A DNA stretch of 52,688 nucleotides. Origin: Methylacidiphilales bacterium (GTDB lineage: Bacteria > Verrucomicrobiota > Verrucomicrobiia > Methylacidiphilales > UBA1321). The stretch covers positions 1-52,688 of the forward strand of contig JAMFSY010000068.1 in assembly GCA_026225555.1 (NCBI GenBank), in the 5' to 3' direction. The notes beneath the pieces are model-generated. The model saw only the letters and a program-made list of their open reading frames with translations, searched no databases and was not told where the DNA came from. Below, in pieces: positions 44,122-52,688 of the stretch. Made by a program: the position numbers and the translations under genes. Every line of letters starts with the position of its first letter. Position 1 is the stretch's first letter.

Positions 44122-44763
44122 AGAAAGGAAATCCCCCGGCTCTGCCGGGGGACTCCCAAAGTTTGACAGCTCCGGGAGTCCCTTTGGATCTTCGGTGTGT
44201 GAACCGCTCAAAGTTCCACACAGGAGAACCAAATGGCAGAAACCATGGAGTCATTACCCACACACGATGGGATTGCAAATATCATATTGTGTTCATCCCG
44301 AAGTGCCGGCGTGCGGCACTCTACCGGGAGTTGAGGAAACACTTGGGGGAGATGTTTCGGCATCTGGCCCAACAGAAGGAATGTCGGATCGAGGAGGGGC
44401 ACTTGCTGGCCGATCACGTCCACATGTTCATCTCGATTCCGCCCAAATATGCGGTGTCGCAGGTGGTGGGCTTCATCAAGGGAAAGAGCGCCATCCATCT
44501 GGCCCGAAACTTCGGAGGCAGGCAACGCAACTTCACCGGGTATCACTTCTGGGCAAGGGGTTACTACGTCTCGACGGCGGGGCGTGACGAAGAAGTGGTG
44601 CGGCGCTATATCCGCGAGCAGCAGGAGGAAGACAAACGGGTGGAAGAACTCAAAATGTTCAACCTGTAAAGGCCGCCTTTAGGCGGCTCCCAGCACAGAA
44701 ATAACCGCTTTGAGCGGTTCACAACCCCAAGCCTCCGGCTCTGCCGGAGGTCACTGACTTTAA
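44122..44763 (+). mobile_element. IS200/IS605-type element inserted in the IS5 transposase
   Basis: Both ends carry imperfect palindromes rather than inverted repeats, as expected for single-strand transposition: left TCCCCCGGC-TCT-GCCGGGGGA (44133-44153), right CCTCCGG-CTCTG-CCGGAGG (44732-44750), with further hairpins at 44671-44686 and 44703-44719. One gene, tnpA, lies inside. Exact ends are uncertain by several bases because of a TTAA shared by both flanks. Confidence 0.75.
44233..44669 (+). CDS. tnpA: IS200/IS605 transposase TnpA (possible N-terminal frameshift)
   Basis: A Y1-type HUH transposase. DHVHMFISIPPK carries the metal-binding HxH pair and ARGYYVSTAG the catalytic Tyr; WDCKYHIVFIPKCRR and KGKSAIHLARNFGG are family segments. 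The well-placed AGGAG and ATG at 44233 read MAETMESLPTHDG, which is in another frame from the main body. The body's frame has no nearby ATG, so a base seems to have been lost near 44258; alternatively it uses an upstream TTG or GTG. The C-terminus is complete. Confidence 0.85.
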
Positions 44764-45045
44764 TTTTTTTACCCGCCGCCAGAGCAGGTCCGACAAATGA
44801 TACCGACTATGTGATTTGAGCATCTTGGTTGCAACTTCTGACGCCCATGCGCCTCTCACTGTTCAATCTTTTTGATTTTGAAAACACGCCCTAGCATCAT
44901 CCCCATTTTGGCAGAAGTATCACGCTGGATAGCTCCTCGCGTCACATTTACTTTATTTAACGCTAAAAGGCATTGACAGAGTTATTGTAATGAGTTAGTT
45001 CTAATATATGGGGAGTGGCCCGGTTATTGCCGAATCTAGGTTGCT

Positions 45046-45543
45046 ATGAACATTCAACGCCTCAATAGTTCGAAGGGACCTTGCGCAGCCTTTAGCTTGG
45101 TGGAGGTTGTCGTCGCCATAGGAATTGTGTCCTTTGCCATACTCAGCGAACTCGCCCTCCTGCCGGAGGGGATTCGTACCGTCCAGAATGCGGAAACGCT
45201 TCAAGCAACCAGCAACATTGCCACCCAGCTTCGAGGCGAGATGAAACAACTCTCCTTCGCACCGAGTACACCGTCATCGCAAGATAGTATTCAAGCTCTG
45301 TCCGCAGCCATTTATTATTATACTACGGACGGTATTCCAACTACCGACCCGACCACCGCTTACTACAAGGCAACCTTTACCATCTCCAATATAAATGCAT
45401 CCCCCTCCTCAATGAAGGTGGTGGATGCCAGCTTTGATGCCAACAACGCCCAAAACGTTCAGGTGACTCTTGCCTATCCGCCAGCGATTTGGAATAAAAC
45501 CTACGTCTTTTCTCTTTTGGTGGCCCGCGAAACAGACAATTGA
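45046..45543 (+). CDS. Verru_Chthon cassette protein B-like (GspI-like pseudopilin)
   Basis: A 165-residue prepilin-like protein. A short basic leader ends in A before FSLVEVVVAIGIVSFAILSE, the type IV prepilin cleavage pattern with Glu at +5 and a hydrophobic helix, followed by a beta-rich head domain. ILSELALLPEGIRTVQNAE after the helix matches what I know as Verru_Chthon cassette protein B. By N-terminus it corresponds to GspI. It is the first gene of a tight four-gene set; the next starts after 13 bases. An IS element ends about 150 bases upstream. Confidence 0.85.
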   Translation: MNIQRLNSSKGPCAAFSLVEVVVAIGIVSFAILSELALLPEGIRTVQNAETLQATSNIATQLRGEMKQLSFAPSTPSSQDSIQALSAAIYYYTTDGIPTTDPTTAYYKATFTISNINASPSSMKVVDASFDANNAQNVQVTLAYPPAIWNKTYVFSLLVARETDN

Positions 45544-45556
45544 GCCATCCTTGAAA

Positions 45557-46597
45557 ATGCGATCATCCCAGCGCTGCCGAACAGGCTTTACTCTCGTTGA
45601 GCTGCTGGTGGCCGTTGCTGTGTTCGCTTTACTCTTGGGAATTATCGCCGCTGCCACGCAGGCTACCTCGCTGACAGTGCGCCGAGCCTCGAGCAAACTT
45701 AGCACTTATGCGACTGCGCGTGCGGCTTTTAATACGCTCAATGAAAAACTTGCCCAGGCGACACTGAATACTTACATGGATTATTATGACAGTGCGGGCA
45801 ACCTCTGCACTCAGGCCACGGCAGCGAGTTTTATTCCAGCCACCTATGGTCGAGTTTCGAATCTACAATTTTTAGTGCAACAGAATAGTGCTTCCGGATG
45901 TGGACAGGAAATTTATTTCCAGTGTCCGGATGCCTATTCCCATGATGCATCGTATCAATCGACTCGAGGACTCCTGAATGCTTGTGGATATTATGTGCAG
46001 TATGGCAACAATGCGGATTTTCGACCCTCGCTAATAGCAGCCTCGAAGTGGCGTTACCGGCTCATGCAAGCGATCGAGCCGACGGAACAACTTCAAGTCT
46101 ACGCAAATGGAAGCGCCAATATCGACAAAGCTAAAACATGGACTGGAAATATCGCCGATACGGGTTCGGGGCAAAGTCCGGCGACAGATGCGTTGCCGCT
46201 GGCCGATAACGTCATTGCGTTGGTGATCTGGCCCCGGTTGCCGACTGGACAAGATGCTGCCGGAACGCAGTTGGCGCCAAACTACCTTTACGATTCACAA
46301 CTAAGCCCGGGCAAATTCAGCGGCACACCCGCAACACAGCCTCTCTGGGCTGATCAACTGCCCCCCATCGTCCAGGTCACGATGGTCGTGATCGACGAGG
46401 CCTCAGCTATACGGCTGGACACGAAGTCTTCAACTCCGCCCCCCTTGATTAACAACGCATTGCAAGGTAAGTTTAGCGATGTAAACAAATATTCGGCTGA
46501 TCTGGCGGCACTAGAGAGCAGCTTGGCGGCGAACCATATCGGATTTGAGACGCTTAACACGTCCGTGGTCATGGGCGAATCAAAATGGAGCCAATGA
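45557..46597 (+). CDS. Verru_Chthon cassette protein C-like (GspJ-like pseudopilin)
   Basis: A 346-residue prepilin-like protein. The cleavage site is RCRTG before FTLVELLVAVAVFALLLGII, with Glu at +5. SLTVRRASSKLSTYATARAAFNTLNEKL follows, as in GspJ-like proteins. The large C-terminal head has several Cys residues and a repeat-poor beta fold. It matches the pattern of Verru_Chthon cassette protein C. Its stop overlaps the start of the next gene (ATGA). No processing peptidase gene is in the window. Confidence 0.85.
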   Translation: MRSSQRCRTGFTLVELLVAVAVFALLLGIIAAATQATSLTVRRASSKLSTYATARAAFNTLNEKLAQATLNTYMDYYDSAGNLCTQATAASFIPATYGRVSNLQFLVQQNSASGCGQEIYFQCPDAYSHDASYQSTRGLLNACGYYVQYGNNADFRPSLIAASKWRYRLMQAIEPTEQLQVYANGSANIDKAKTWTGNIADTGSGQSPATDALPLADNVIALVIWPRLPTGQDAAGTQLAPNYLYDSQLSPGKFSGTPATQPLWADQLPPIVQVTMVVIDEASAIRLDTKSSTPPPLINNALQGKFSDVNKYSADLAALESSLAANHIGFETLNTSVVMGESKWSQ

Positions 46598-47286
46598 GAA
46601 ATCGAAATTATATTCGTCCAAGCCACCTAGGCAAGATCCGATCAGGATTTACTTTGGTGGAGCTACTGGTTGTTCTGGCGATTATAGCCATTTTAACGGC
46701 TGCAAGCACATCTGCGTTTCAGTCGGTGTTGCAAAGTTCCAATCTCAGCCAGGCGGGGCAAACTCTGACAGAGGAGATCAATCTGGCCCGCCAGATTGCC
46801 TCCGCCCGGAACACCACAGTCGAGGTGCGACTGATCAAGCTAGCGCAGGTACAAAATCCAAGCGCCACCGGCTATAATGCCATTCAGCTTTTTCGCCCAC
46901 CGACACCCAGCGAAACGGAAGCTGGGGCCACCGCCATGGTTGCTCTTGCGCAGCGGGTCATTTTGCCCTCCTCGGTGGTTATTTCCCAGGATAGTTCCAA
47001 CTACTCACAGCTTCTTTTCGAAGCGGCACTAAATCCAACTGCCATGACCGTGCCAGGAGGCAGCGCTAGTTACGCTGCTTTCCATATCATGCCGTCGGGG
47101 CTCGTTCAGGTGATGAACGGTATTATTCCGATTCAGTCTACGACGATGAGTGCGCTTTATCTTTCGTTAGTTCCGGCGATCTACGGCCAAACCAGCACCG
47201 CACCGGGATCAGCCGGCGCACCTGCGAATTACTTCTTGGTACAAATCAATCCCAATACTGGTACCACATCGGTTTACCGCCCATGA
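46594..47286 (+). CDS. Verru_Chthon cassette protein D-like (GspH-like pseudopilin)
   Basis: A 230-residue prepilin-like protein: a basic leader, cleavage after G in KIRSG, then FTLVELLVVLAIIAILTAAS with Glu at +5. The following LSQAGQTLTEEINLARQIASARN is characteristic of GspH/FimT-type minor pseudopilins. It fits cassette protein D. The ATG at 46594 overlaps the previous stop (ATGA); one at 46585 is also possible. The next gene starts inside its last codons. Confidence 0.85.
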   Translation: MRNRNYIRPSHLGKIRSGFTLVELLVVLAIIAILTAASTSAFQSVLQSSNLSQAGQTLTEEINLARQIASARNTTVEVRLIKLAQVQNPSATGYNAIQLFRPPTPSETEAGATAMVALAQRVILPSSVVISQDSSNYSQLLFEAALNPTAMTVPGGSASYAAFHIMPSGLVQVMNGIIPIQSTTMSALYLSLVPAIYGQTSTAPGSAGAPANYFLVQINPNTGTTSVYRP

Positions 47287-50200
47287 AATCCTCGCTCTTT
47301 TTGTCCGAAAAAGCAAAACGCTCACGGCATGGCATCGCATTGATAACCGTGTTGATCCTCGTGGTCCTGATTACCACGGTCATTGTTGGTTTTCTGATCA
47401 CCTCCCGCCTTGAGCAGACCGCGGCCCGTTCTTACAAAGCGTCTGGGGACGCGCGAATCATGGCCGATACCGCGATCAACCTGGTGCAGGCCCAAATCAA
47501 CGAGGCGACATCGCAGGGAATAAATTATGCGTGGGCGTCTCAACCGGGAGCCATTCGGGTGTTCGACAACGCGGGGGCGCTGCATGAAATTTATCGTCTC
47601 TATTCGGCCCAAAAACTGACCGCGACCACGAGCGCCGACATGGACACGAGCGCCACGTCTGCGGGAAGCAACGATATGCCGCCGACCACGTGGGCCACTT
47701 CTCCTTCAGGTTGGGTCGACCTGAACGCTCCGGCAAATGATGGCGCCGGCAACGCCCATTATCCCATCTTCGACGCCGGTAAAGCGGCGAATGTTGACGG
47801 CTTTTCTATTGGCTCGAACGCCCCCAACGGAACTACTTCCACCCAAGTGCCCATGCCGGTCACGTGGCTCTATGTGCTCCAGAAGGGCGAGATCATCGCT
47901 CCCGACGCTGGCGGCACCACCATCGCGACCTTTACAAACGCCAGCGTTGCTCCCAGCACAGCTAACCCAATCGTGGGACGGATTGCTTTCTGGACCGATG
48001 ACGAAACCTGCAAGGTGAATGTCAATACCGCGGCTGGAGACGGTATCGGAACGACGACTGCCGGGGCCGTTAAATCGGTAGCGGATGCCACCTTTTGGGA
48101 CATCCCTCGCTACAGTGCCCAGGACGATCAGGGCTTCTCGGTGAGCCAGCCGGCGACGGGAGAATTTCAACGGTATCCGGGTCATCCAGGAGCGGTGTCG
48201 TTGCATAACATCCTGAATGGCCTTGGCTGGACGGCGTTGACTTCGCCCAATTTCTACAGTCTCACCCCGCGGTACGGCTATGGCGGTTCCGAGGGAGGAA
48301 AGATCAGCTCCGCGCCGGGCCAAAACGAAACTGCCATTCCCCTGAAGGCCAGCCCGCAGAACCGACTCTATTCTTCGGTCTCCGAAATGCTCTTTAACTA
48401 TGACCGGACCCAGTCAGCCATTAACGCAAATAATACCGCGACCCAGCAGATGATCGAAACAGCCGGGTTCTTTCTCACCGCCCACAGCCATATCCCGGAA
48501 GTGACGCTCTTCGGCCAACCGCGTATTTCCGTGTGGCCGGTAATGGATGCGACGGCTACTCACGGACAACGGACTGCCGCCGACAATCTCCTGGCCTTTG
48601 CCGCGACCCAGAATTCGAGCGCCACCGGGGGAAAAGCTCCCTATTATTTCACGCGGAGCGATCCCGCCAGTTCCACCACGGACGTCAGCCTGCCCCGCAA
48701 TCAGACGCTGCTCAATTATCTCGACTATTTCACCAGTCAACCAATACCAGGCTATGGCGGCAATTTCGATTCAAAATACAAACAGTCGGGCGCCCGCCAG
48801 ATACTCACCGAAATCTTCGACTACATCCGTACCGTCAATATCGCCGATTCGTCCCAGCCACTGGTCGGCGGTCTCAATACGACCGAGTATGCATTCCCTT
48901 GGATTCCCAGCTCGGTGTATACCGGGTTGTATCAGGTCGCCCCTAGTCTTCAAGCGAGCTGGGGAACGCAAGGAATCGGGATTTACCCGCGCCTGACCGA
49001 AGCCGCTGTCCAATTTGTGGCCATGGGCCGTGGCGCGCTCCCCGCTGCCGGCACCCCCGCCCAGGTCGCGATACCTCTCGATCCCGCCTACAAAGCCGGC
49101 GCCCTGAACTTGCTCATCGCCGGGGATTCCGGAACGGATCCGAATGGCACGCCTCCAGCAACAAAAAACGTCATGACCTTAGACAGCACGCTCGGAAGCC
49201 AGACTTACAACCAGCTCGTCCCACCCGGCAACACGGCTCGAAACAGCGCCAGCACGACGGCTGTGCAAGCCTGTCTTCTTCTTTCTTTTACCAATCCGTC
49301 CCAAATGCTGATCACCAATGGCACGGCTGGTGGCAGTAACATTGTTCCCTACGTGGCCGTAGATGTGGCAGGCCTCGATGGCTTCACGCTGAAAAGTCAG
49401 ATCCAGAATACAGCGTATCCGCTCGGCTTCCCGAGCGACGCCAACATGATCATCCAAAGTTCTCAATACGGCTCTAACATTGGCGATAACTGGGATGCCG
49501 TCGATTTCACTTCGTCGCTTTATGCTCGGTCTTTTTCCAGTGGCCCCCTTCAGAACCCCTTTCTCAGCAAAATCATTCCCATCGCCACCAATCCCGGCGG
49601 CGGAGGAACGGGGCAGATGACCTGCAGCGGCGGCACGATCACGGTCAAACTTTACGATGGTACAGGCGGCGTCAACGGCTCCGCGAATGCTAAACTCGTC
49701 CAAACCTATACCATCATCTTTCCTCCTGTCACCACGAACATTCCCACCGTCTCCACCCAGCCGTGGACCATTGTAGGAAATCTACTCGGCTATCCCGGTG
49801 CGCCCGCTTTAGTGTACGGTCCGAGCATCGGAGTAAGTACATCGGCGAACGATCGCTGGTCGGCCGCGCAAAGCGTGGCGCTGTCCGCGAACGCTGCTAG
49901 CCAACCAAACTTTATGTACATCGTGGGCGACGGCGACACCGTCGGCGATGTCGTAGAGAGCATGGTCCTCTCTCCTACCTGGTCCGACCCCCGCCTGTTA
50001 GCCATTGCGAACGTGCCATCGGCCGCCTTCGTGAAGCATCCCAACTGGGGCAAGAACTTTGCCTACGGATTTTTCTACGGAAGTGGCCCCTACTATTCGC
50101 TTCTGACCAGCGGTGGGACCACTTTTACGCCCGGGGCCATCAACCCAAACGCCAATTATCTGGGGGGTGAAACGAAGCCAATCTTTCCAAATCTTCCGCG

Positions 50201-51293
50201 GATCACCCCCACTGTCACGAACACGTCGTCGCCCATCAATCCCCAGTTGGCGGATTGGGATACGGGCCTGGGCAGCGAACGCGACGGGCCTTGGGTCAAT
50301 AAAGCCGACGAGGGCGTCGTCTTTATGGTAGCGACTCCTTCCAAAATTCCTTATTTTTCCCCTAATAATGCTGCCCCGCTCGGGGCCAGCTTCTTTTCTC
50401 CGAACCGCGAGATACCTTCGCCGGGAATGTTAGGCTCTCTCCCCACCGGAGTTGATCCGACGGGAACCGCTCCCGCCGGTTGGCGGACGTTACTTTTTCG
50501 TCCATGCCCTGGACATTTTGGTGAAAATTCGCCCGAAGATCATCTCATGCTCGATCTCTTCTGGATGCCGGCCGCCGATCCCTACGCGATCAGCGAACCG
50601 TTTTCCAGCGCTGGCAAGATCAATCTCAATTATCAGATTCAGCCCTTTACCTACATCACCCGCAGTACGGGCATACGCGCGGTGCTTAACGCCCAAAAAA
50701 TCGCCCAAGTCCCGGTCGGCCAGGCGCTCCTCTACAAATCAACTAGTTTGACTCCCCTTATGAGCCAGACCAACGCGCGCGCTCCCGTCAATGCGACTCT
50801 GACCCTGACGCAATTCCAGGACAAGTTCGACGGTACTGACACCAGTAGCAACAACGCCTCCACCAATCCCGACATCTTCCATTCCGCCTCGCAGGTGTGC
50901 GACATGTATCTTGTCCCTCAAGGTGCCAGTTCGGTCAGTCAATTCGCCACCCAATGGAACGATGGCAAGACCTACGGCCTGTGCGGCGACAATGTCAAGG
51001 AACGGCCTTACGCCAATATTTATGGGCAGGTCACCACGAAATCGAACACCTACACCGTTTACTATACGGTACAGTCTTTGAAAAACGCCGAACCGCAAAA
51101 CCTGCAAAACCAATGGAATGAATCCCAAGGGGTTGTATTGGGTGAAAATCGCGGCTCGACGACGCTGGAACGCTATATCGATCCCAACCAGGCCCTGCCC
51201 GATTTCGCGGCCAACTCCGGTACGTCGACCCCTCCGACGGTGGAATCGTTTTACAAGTGGCGCGTGGTGGAAAACCATCAATTCGCGCCTTGA
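47283..51293 (+). CDS. Verru_Chthon cassette protein A-like (giant GspK-like protein)
   Basis: A 1336-residue protein. A basic N-terminus with SRHG precedes IALITVLILVVLITTVIVGF, a single span like that of GspK/PilX, which lacks the +5 Glu of other pseudopilins. The region after it, ARIMADTAINLVQAQI, continues the helix. About 1,270 residues of beta-rich, Thr/Ser/Asn-rich extracytoplasmic sequence follow, with no domain I can name. It matches Verru_Chthon cassette protein A. Its ATG overlaps the D stop. It is far larger than GspK (about 320 residues), so it may form an extended tip or surface structure. Confidence 0.85.
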   Translation: MKSSLFLSEKAKRSRHGIALITVLILVVLITTVIVGFLITSRLEQTAARSYKASGDARIMADTAINLVQAQINEATSQGINYAWASQPGAIRVFDNAGALHEIYRLYSAQKLTATTSADMDTSATSAGSNDMPPTTWATSPSGWVDLNAPANDGAGNAHYPIFDAGKAANVDGFSIGSNAPNGTTSTQVPMPVTWLYVLQKGEIIAPDAGGTTIATFTNASVAPSTANPIVGRIAFWTDDETCKVNVNTAAGDGIGTTTAGAVKSVADATFWDIPRYSAQDDQGFSVSQPATGEFQRYPGHPGAVSLHNILNGLGWTALTSPNFYSLTPRYGYGGSEGGKISSAPGQNETAIPLKASPQNRLYSSVSEMLFNYDRTQSAINANNTATQQMIETAGFFLTAHSHIPEVTLFGQPRISVWPVMDATATHGQRTAADNLLAFAATQNSSATGGKAPYYFTRSDPASSTTDVSLPRNQTLLNYLDYFTSQPIPGYGGNFDSKYKQSGARQILTEIFDYIRTVNIADSSQPLVGGLNTTEYAFPWIPSSVYTGLYQVAPSLQASWGTQGIGIYPRLTEAAVQFVAMGRGALPAAGTPAQVAIPLDPAYKAGALNLLIAGDSGTDPNGTPPATKNVMTLDSTLGSQTYNQLVPPGNTARNSASTTAVQACLLLSFTNPSQMLITNGTAGGSNIVPYVAVDVAGLDGFTLKSQIQNTAYPLGFPSDANMIIQSSQYGSNIGDNWDAVDFTSSLYARSFSSGPLQNPFLSKIIPIATNPGGGGTGQMTCSGGTITVKLYDGTGGVNGSANAKLVQTYTIIFPPVTTNIPTVSTQPWTIVGNLLGYPGAPALVYGPSIGVSTSANDRWSAAQSVALSANAASQPNFMYIVGDGDTVGDVVESMVLSPTWSDPRLLAIANVPSAAFVKHPNWGKNFAYGFFYGSGPYYSLLTSGGTTFTPGAINPNANYLGGETKPIFPNLPRITPTVTNTSSPINPQLADWDTGLGSERDGPWVNKADEGVVFMVATPSKIPYFSPNNAAPLGASFFSPNREIPSPGMLGSLPTGVDPTGTAPAGWRTLLFRPCPGHFGENSPEDHLMLDLFWMPAADPYAISEPFSSAGKINLNYQIQPFTYITRSTGIRAVLNAQKIAQVPVGQALLYKSTSLTPLMSQTNARAPVNATLTLTQFQDKFDGTDTSSNNASTNPDIFHSASQVCDMYLVPQGASSVSQFATQWNDGKTYGLCGDNVKERPYANIYGQVTTKSNTYTVYYTVQSLKNAEPQNLQNQWNESQGVVLGENRGSTTLERYIDPNQALPDFAANSGTSTPPTVESFYKWRVVENHQFAP

Positions 51294-51626
51294 TAGCGCC
51301 TCTGAATAAAAAACTGTAGACTTATTATTGGAATATATATTATTGCCTGTAATATATTAAACAAGTTGCCCAAAGTGACACGATAAAGTCTACCTTATAA
51401 TCTACTCGAAAGAAAGCTGACATGAAAAATGCCCCGCACTTTTCACTGAATTTTCCAGAACTTGCCTGTTACTTATCCAAAAACAATTACATGAAAACCA
51501 CATATCGAAAGCCATATGTTCTTGTAATGAAAAACATGTAATTTATTTCTTGACTCATCTACAGCTACTCACTAACTTCTTATCAAATTAGTCAAACTAA
51601 CAAACAAACCCAAAAGAACGCACCCG
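51294..51626. other. AT-rich intergenic region before the final adhesin
   Basis: About 330 bases, strongly AT-rich (notably 51320-51360 and 51475-51560), with no gene. It should contain the promoter of the adhesin at 51627. No clear terminator hairpin for the cassette was recognised. Confidence 0.5.
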
Positions 51627-52688
51627 ATGAAACAAACTTACGCAAAGACATCCTGCCTCTCTAAATGCGTCGATGACATTCTGTGGCCGAAATTCCTCTT
51701 TGCCTTCGTAGCCCTGGCCTTTTTCGGGCTTTTCACGGACAATTCGGCCCGCGCGCAGACCACCTGGACCAATACTGCGGGTGGAACCTGGAGCACCTCT
51801 GGGGATTGGAGCTCGGGAGTTCCGAGTGCGGCCACCATTGCTAATTTTGGCACCGGCGACAACAGTTACACTATCACCCTCGACGCCAGTAGCGATCTGG
51901 CAAAGGGGATCACCTCGTCCGTGGGCGACGGCGTCACCATTGCCATGGGGGGGGACGGTCTCGCCTTGGGCGCTAGCGGGGTGGCGGTATCCGGCTCTAG
52001 CTCTACGGGGGCCTTCAACACGGTGACTTTCGATGGACAAAATACGTCGGGATCGAATCTCTCTATTGCCAGCAGTGCAACGATAGGCGTTAACGAAGTT
52101 TCAGCGGGAGGCACGTCGGAACCGGCAGAAGGCCTTACGCTTCAAAACGGCGTGAATATGACCGCAGCCTCAGGCACATACAATGTTTATATCGGCAGCG
52201 CCGCCGCCGCTGGTGCGGGCGGAAGCAATGGGACGATGACCGTCGCATCGGGATCGACTGTTTCGGGAGTCTCCAGTACCGTAATTGGAGGAATAGGCAC
52301 GAGCGCAAGCGATACATCTTCAAACAACTCCCTCATTGTGACCGGTAGCAAGACCAGTTATACAACCACCAATACGCAAATCGGAACTAGCGGCGCTGGA
52401 ACCGGGACCAATAACAGCATCCTGGTCGAGAACGGCGCCACTTATACGAACACTGCGGCCGTGCTTAACTACACCACCGGTTCCTCTGCCAACGGCAATA
52501 CGTTCGAGGTTGAGAGCGGCGGGACGGCAAATATCGCGAGTACCTTCTACAATGGGCAGAAGGTCATCGTCTCTGGTGGCACCTTGAATGTCAATGGAGA
52601 GCTTCGCGATAATTATGCCAATTCGGCGCTTACCATCTCCTCGGGAGGCACGGTGAATACCGGGGCGACAGGCTGGATCGTCCAAACC
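51627..52688 (+). CDS. large beta-helix adhesin, 5' part (runs off the window)
   Basis: The frame is open from the ATG at 51627 to the window edge, 354 codons. A long N-terminus with a hydrophobic stretch WPKFLFAFVALAFFGLF, ending in ARAQ, is a signal peptide. TTWTNTAGGTWSTSGDWSSG matches the start of autotransporter-associated strand proteins, and repeated Gly/Ser/Thr-rich beta-helix units follow (SGGTLNVNGEL, SSGGTVNTGATG). The C-terminus is not seen, so whether it has a barrel or a sorting signal is unknown. It lies on the same strand after the pseudopilin cassette, 333 bases away. Confidence 0.85.
   Translation, partial: MKQTYAKTSCLSKCVDDILWPKFLFAFVALAFFGLFTDNSARAQTTWTNTAGGTWSTSGDWSSGVPSAATIANFGTGDNSYTITLDASSDLAKGITSSVGDGVTIAMGGDGLALGASGVAVSGSSSTGAFNTVTFDGQNTSGSNLSIASSATIGVNEVSAGGTSEPAEGLTLQNGVNMTAASGTYNVYIGSAAAAGAGGSNGTMTVASGSTVSGVSSTVIGGIGTSASDTSSNNSLIVTGSKTSYTTTNTQIGTSGAGTGTNNSILVENGATYTNTAAVLNYTTGSSANGNTFEVESGGTANIASTFYNGQKVIVSGGTLNVNGELRDNYANSALTISSGGTVNTGATGWIVQT

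Larger units (their letters stand above)
43388..44823 (-). pseudogene. IS5-family transposase, interrupted and frameshifted
   Basis: A DDE transposase in pieces. The N-terminal start, MLKSHSRYHLSDLLWRRVKK, lies at 44823-44764, beyond the inserted IS200-type element. It resumes at about 44121 as RARNSLLGG, then GRPAKDDRLMVDAIFYVLRT and RFVDGSHIKLHQS (first Asp). Near 43845 the frame slips by one base and continues as VGTNPAGGQSAQAIGRTKGGL, with VGDKGFDADVLR (second Asp) and KIENFFQRIK (Glu). The slip could be a programmed shift, common in this family, but no clear slippery run is seen. The insertion alone should abolish function. Confidence 0.85.
42876..44891 (-). mobile_element. IS5-family element with passenger gene, split by an IS200/IS605 insertion
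   Basis: The 16-bp terminal repeats GGGCGTGTTTTCAAAA (42876-42891) and TTTTGAAAACACGCCC (44876-44891) are perfect inverses. Each is flanked by TA (42874-42875 and 44892-44893), the duplication typical of IS427-like IS5 members. Inside, both on the minus strand, are the broken transposase and a 144-residue membrane-protein gene that lies between the transposase stop and the left end. Without the inserted IS200-type element the length would be about 1.37 kb. Confidence 0.8.

Noticed and set aside
44973..45007. TTGACA and TAATAT as a promoter for the cassette
   Set aside because: Spacing is 23 bases, outside the usual 16-18 range; not strong enough to list.

Overview
The window reads as chromosomal DNA of a member of the Verrucomicrobiota, most likely close to Chthoniobacter or Terrimicrobium. 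This rests on a four-gene set at 45.0-51.3 kb that resembles the Verru_Chthon cassette (proteins B, C, D, A), on DUF5069, DUF6600 and DUF4236 proteins, on several large beta-helix autotransporters, and on moderately high GC core genes. No search was run; family names come from recognising motifs.

Layout. 0-3 kb: minus-strand operon pyk - SDR - purN. 3.2-5.1 kb: an AT-richer patch with a DUF4236 protein, a secreted protein and a divergent XRE-type regulator flanked by two matching palindromic operators. 5.6-8.7 kb: B12-dependent ribonucleotide reductase nrdJ. 9-13.5 kb: FHA protein, mutL with a small partner, rpiB, panD. 13.6-16.6 kb: an ABC-2 exporter pair plus a secreted protein. 17-22.6 kb: a formate module (fdhD, FdhF/YdeP-type molybdoenzyme, OFA-family antiporter, a 45-residue partner protein, mobA). 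22.6-25.5 kb: a membrane protein, a DUF6600 protein and a histidine phosphatase. 25.6-29.3 kb: a frameshifted autotransporter. 29.4-32.3 kb: DUF5069, a histidine kinase and a YflT-like stress protein. 32.6 kb: tRNA-Val. 33.1-35.0 kb: an autotransporter that has lost part of its barrel. 35-40.2 kb: OB-fold protein, nuclease-helicase, aquaporin Z, a larC fragment and a lipase-like hydrolase. 40.4 kb: tRNA-Tyr. 40.5-44.9 kb: an accessory island with three unrecognised or weakly recognised genes and a nested pair of insertion sequences. 45.0-51.3 kb: the pseudopilin cassette. 51.6 kb to the edge: the start of a further large adhesin.

Points of most interest. (1) A small MITE-like element is present as three full copies plus one end. 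It has CTAG-bounded inverted termini around a long hairpin, and in three of four places its terminal CTAG supplies the TAG stop codon of the neighbouring gene. (2) The IS5-family element at 42.9-44.9 kb carries an unrelated membrane-protein gene between its transposase and its terminal repeat, and is itself split by an IS200/IS605 element. (3) The B-C-D-A cassette corresponds in its N-termini to the I-J-H-K minor pseudopilin tip of type II secretion and is followed directly by an adhesin gene. (4) Two adhesin genes are broken in different ways, one of them by an internal deletion of about 120 barrel residues.
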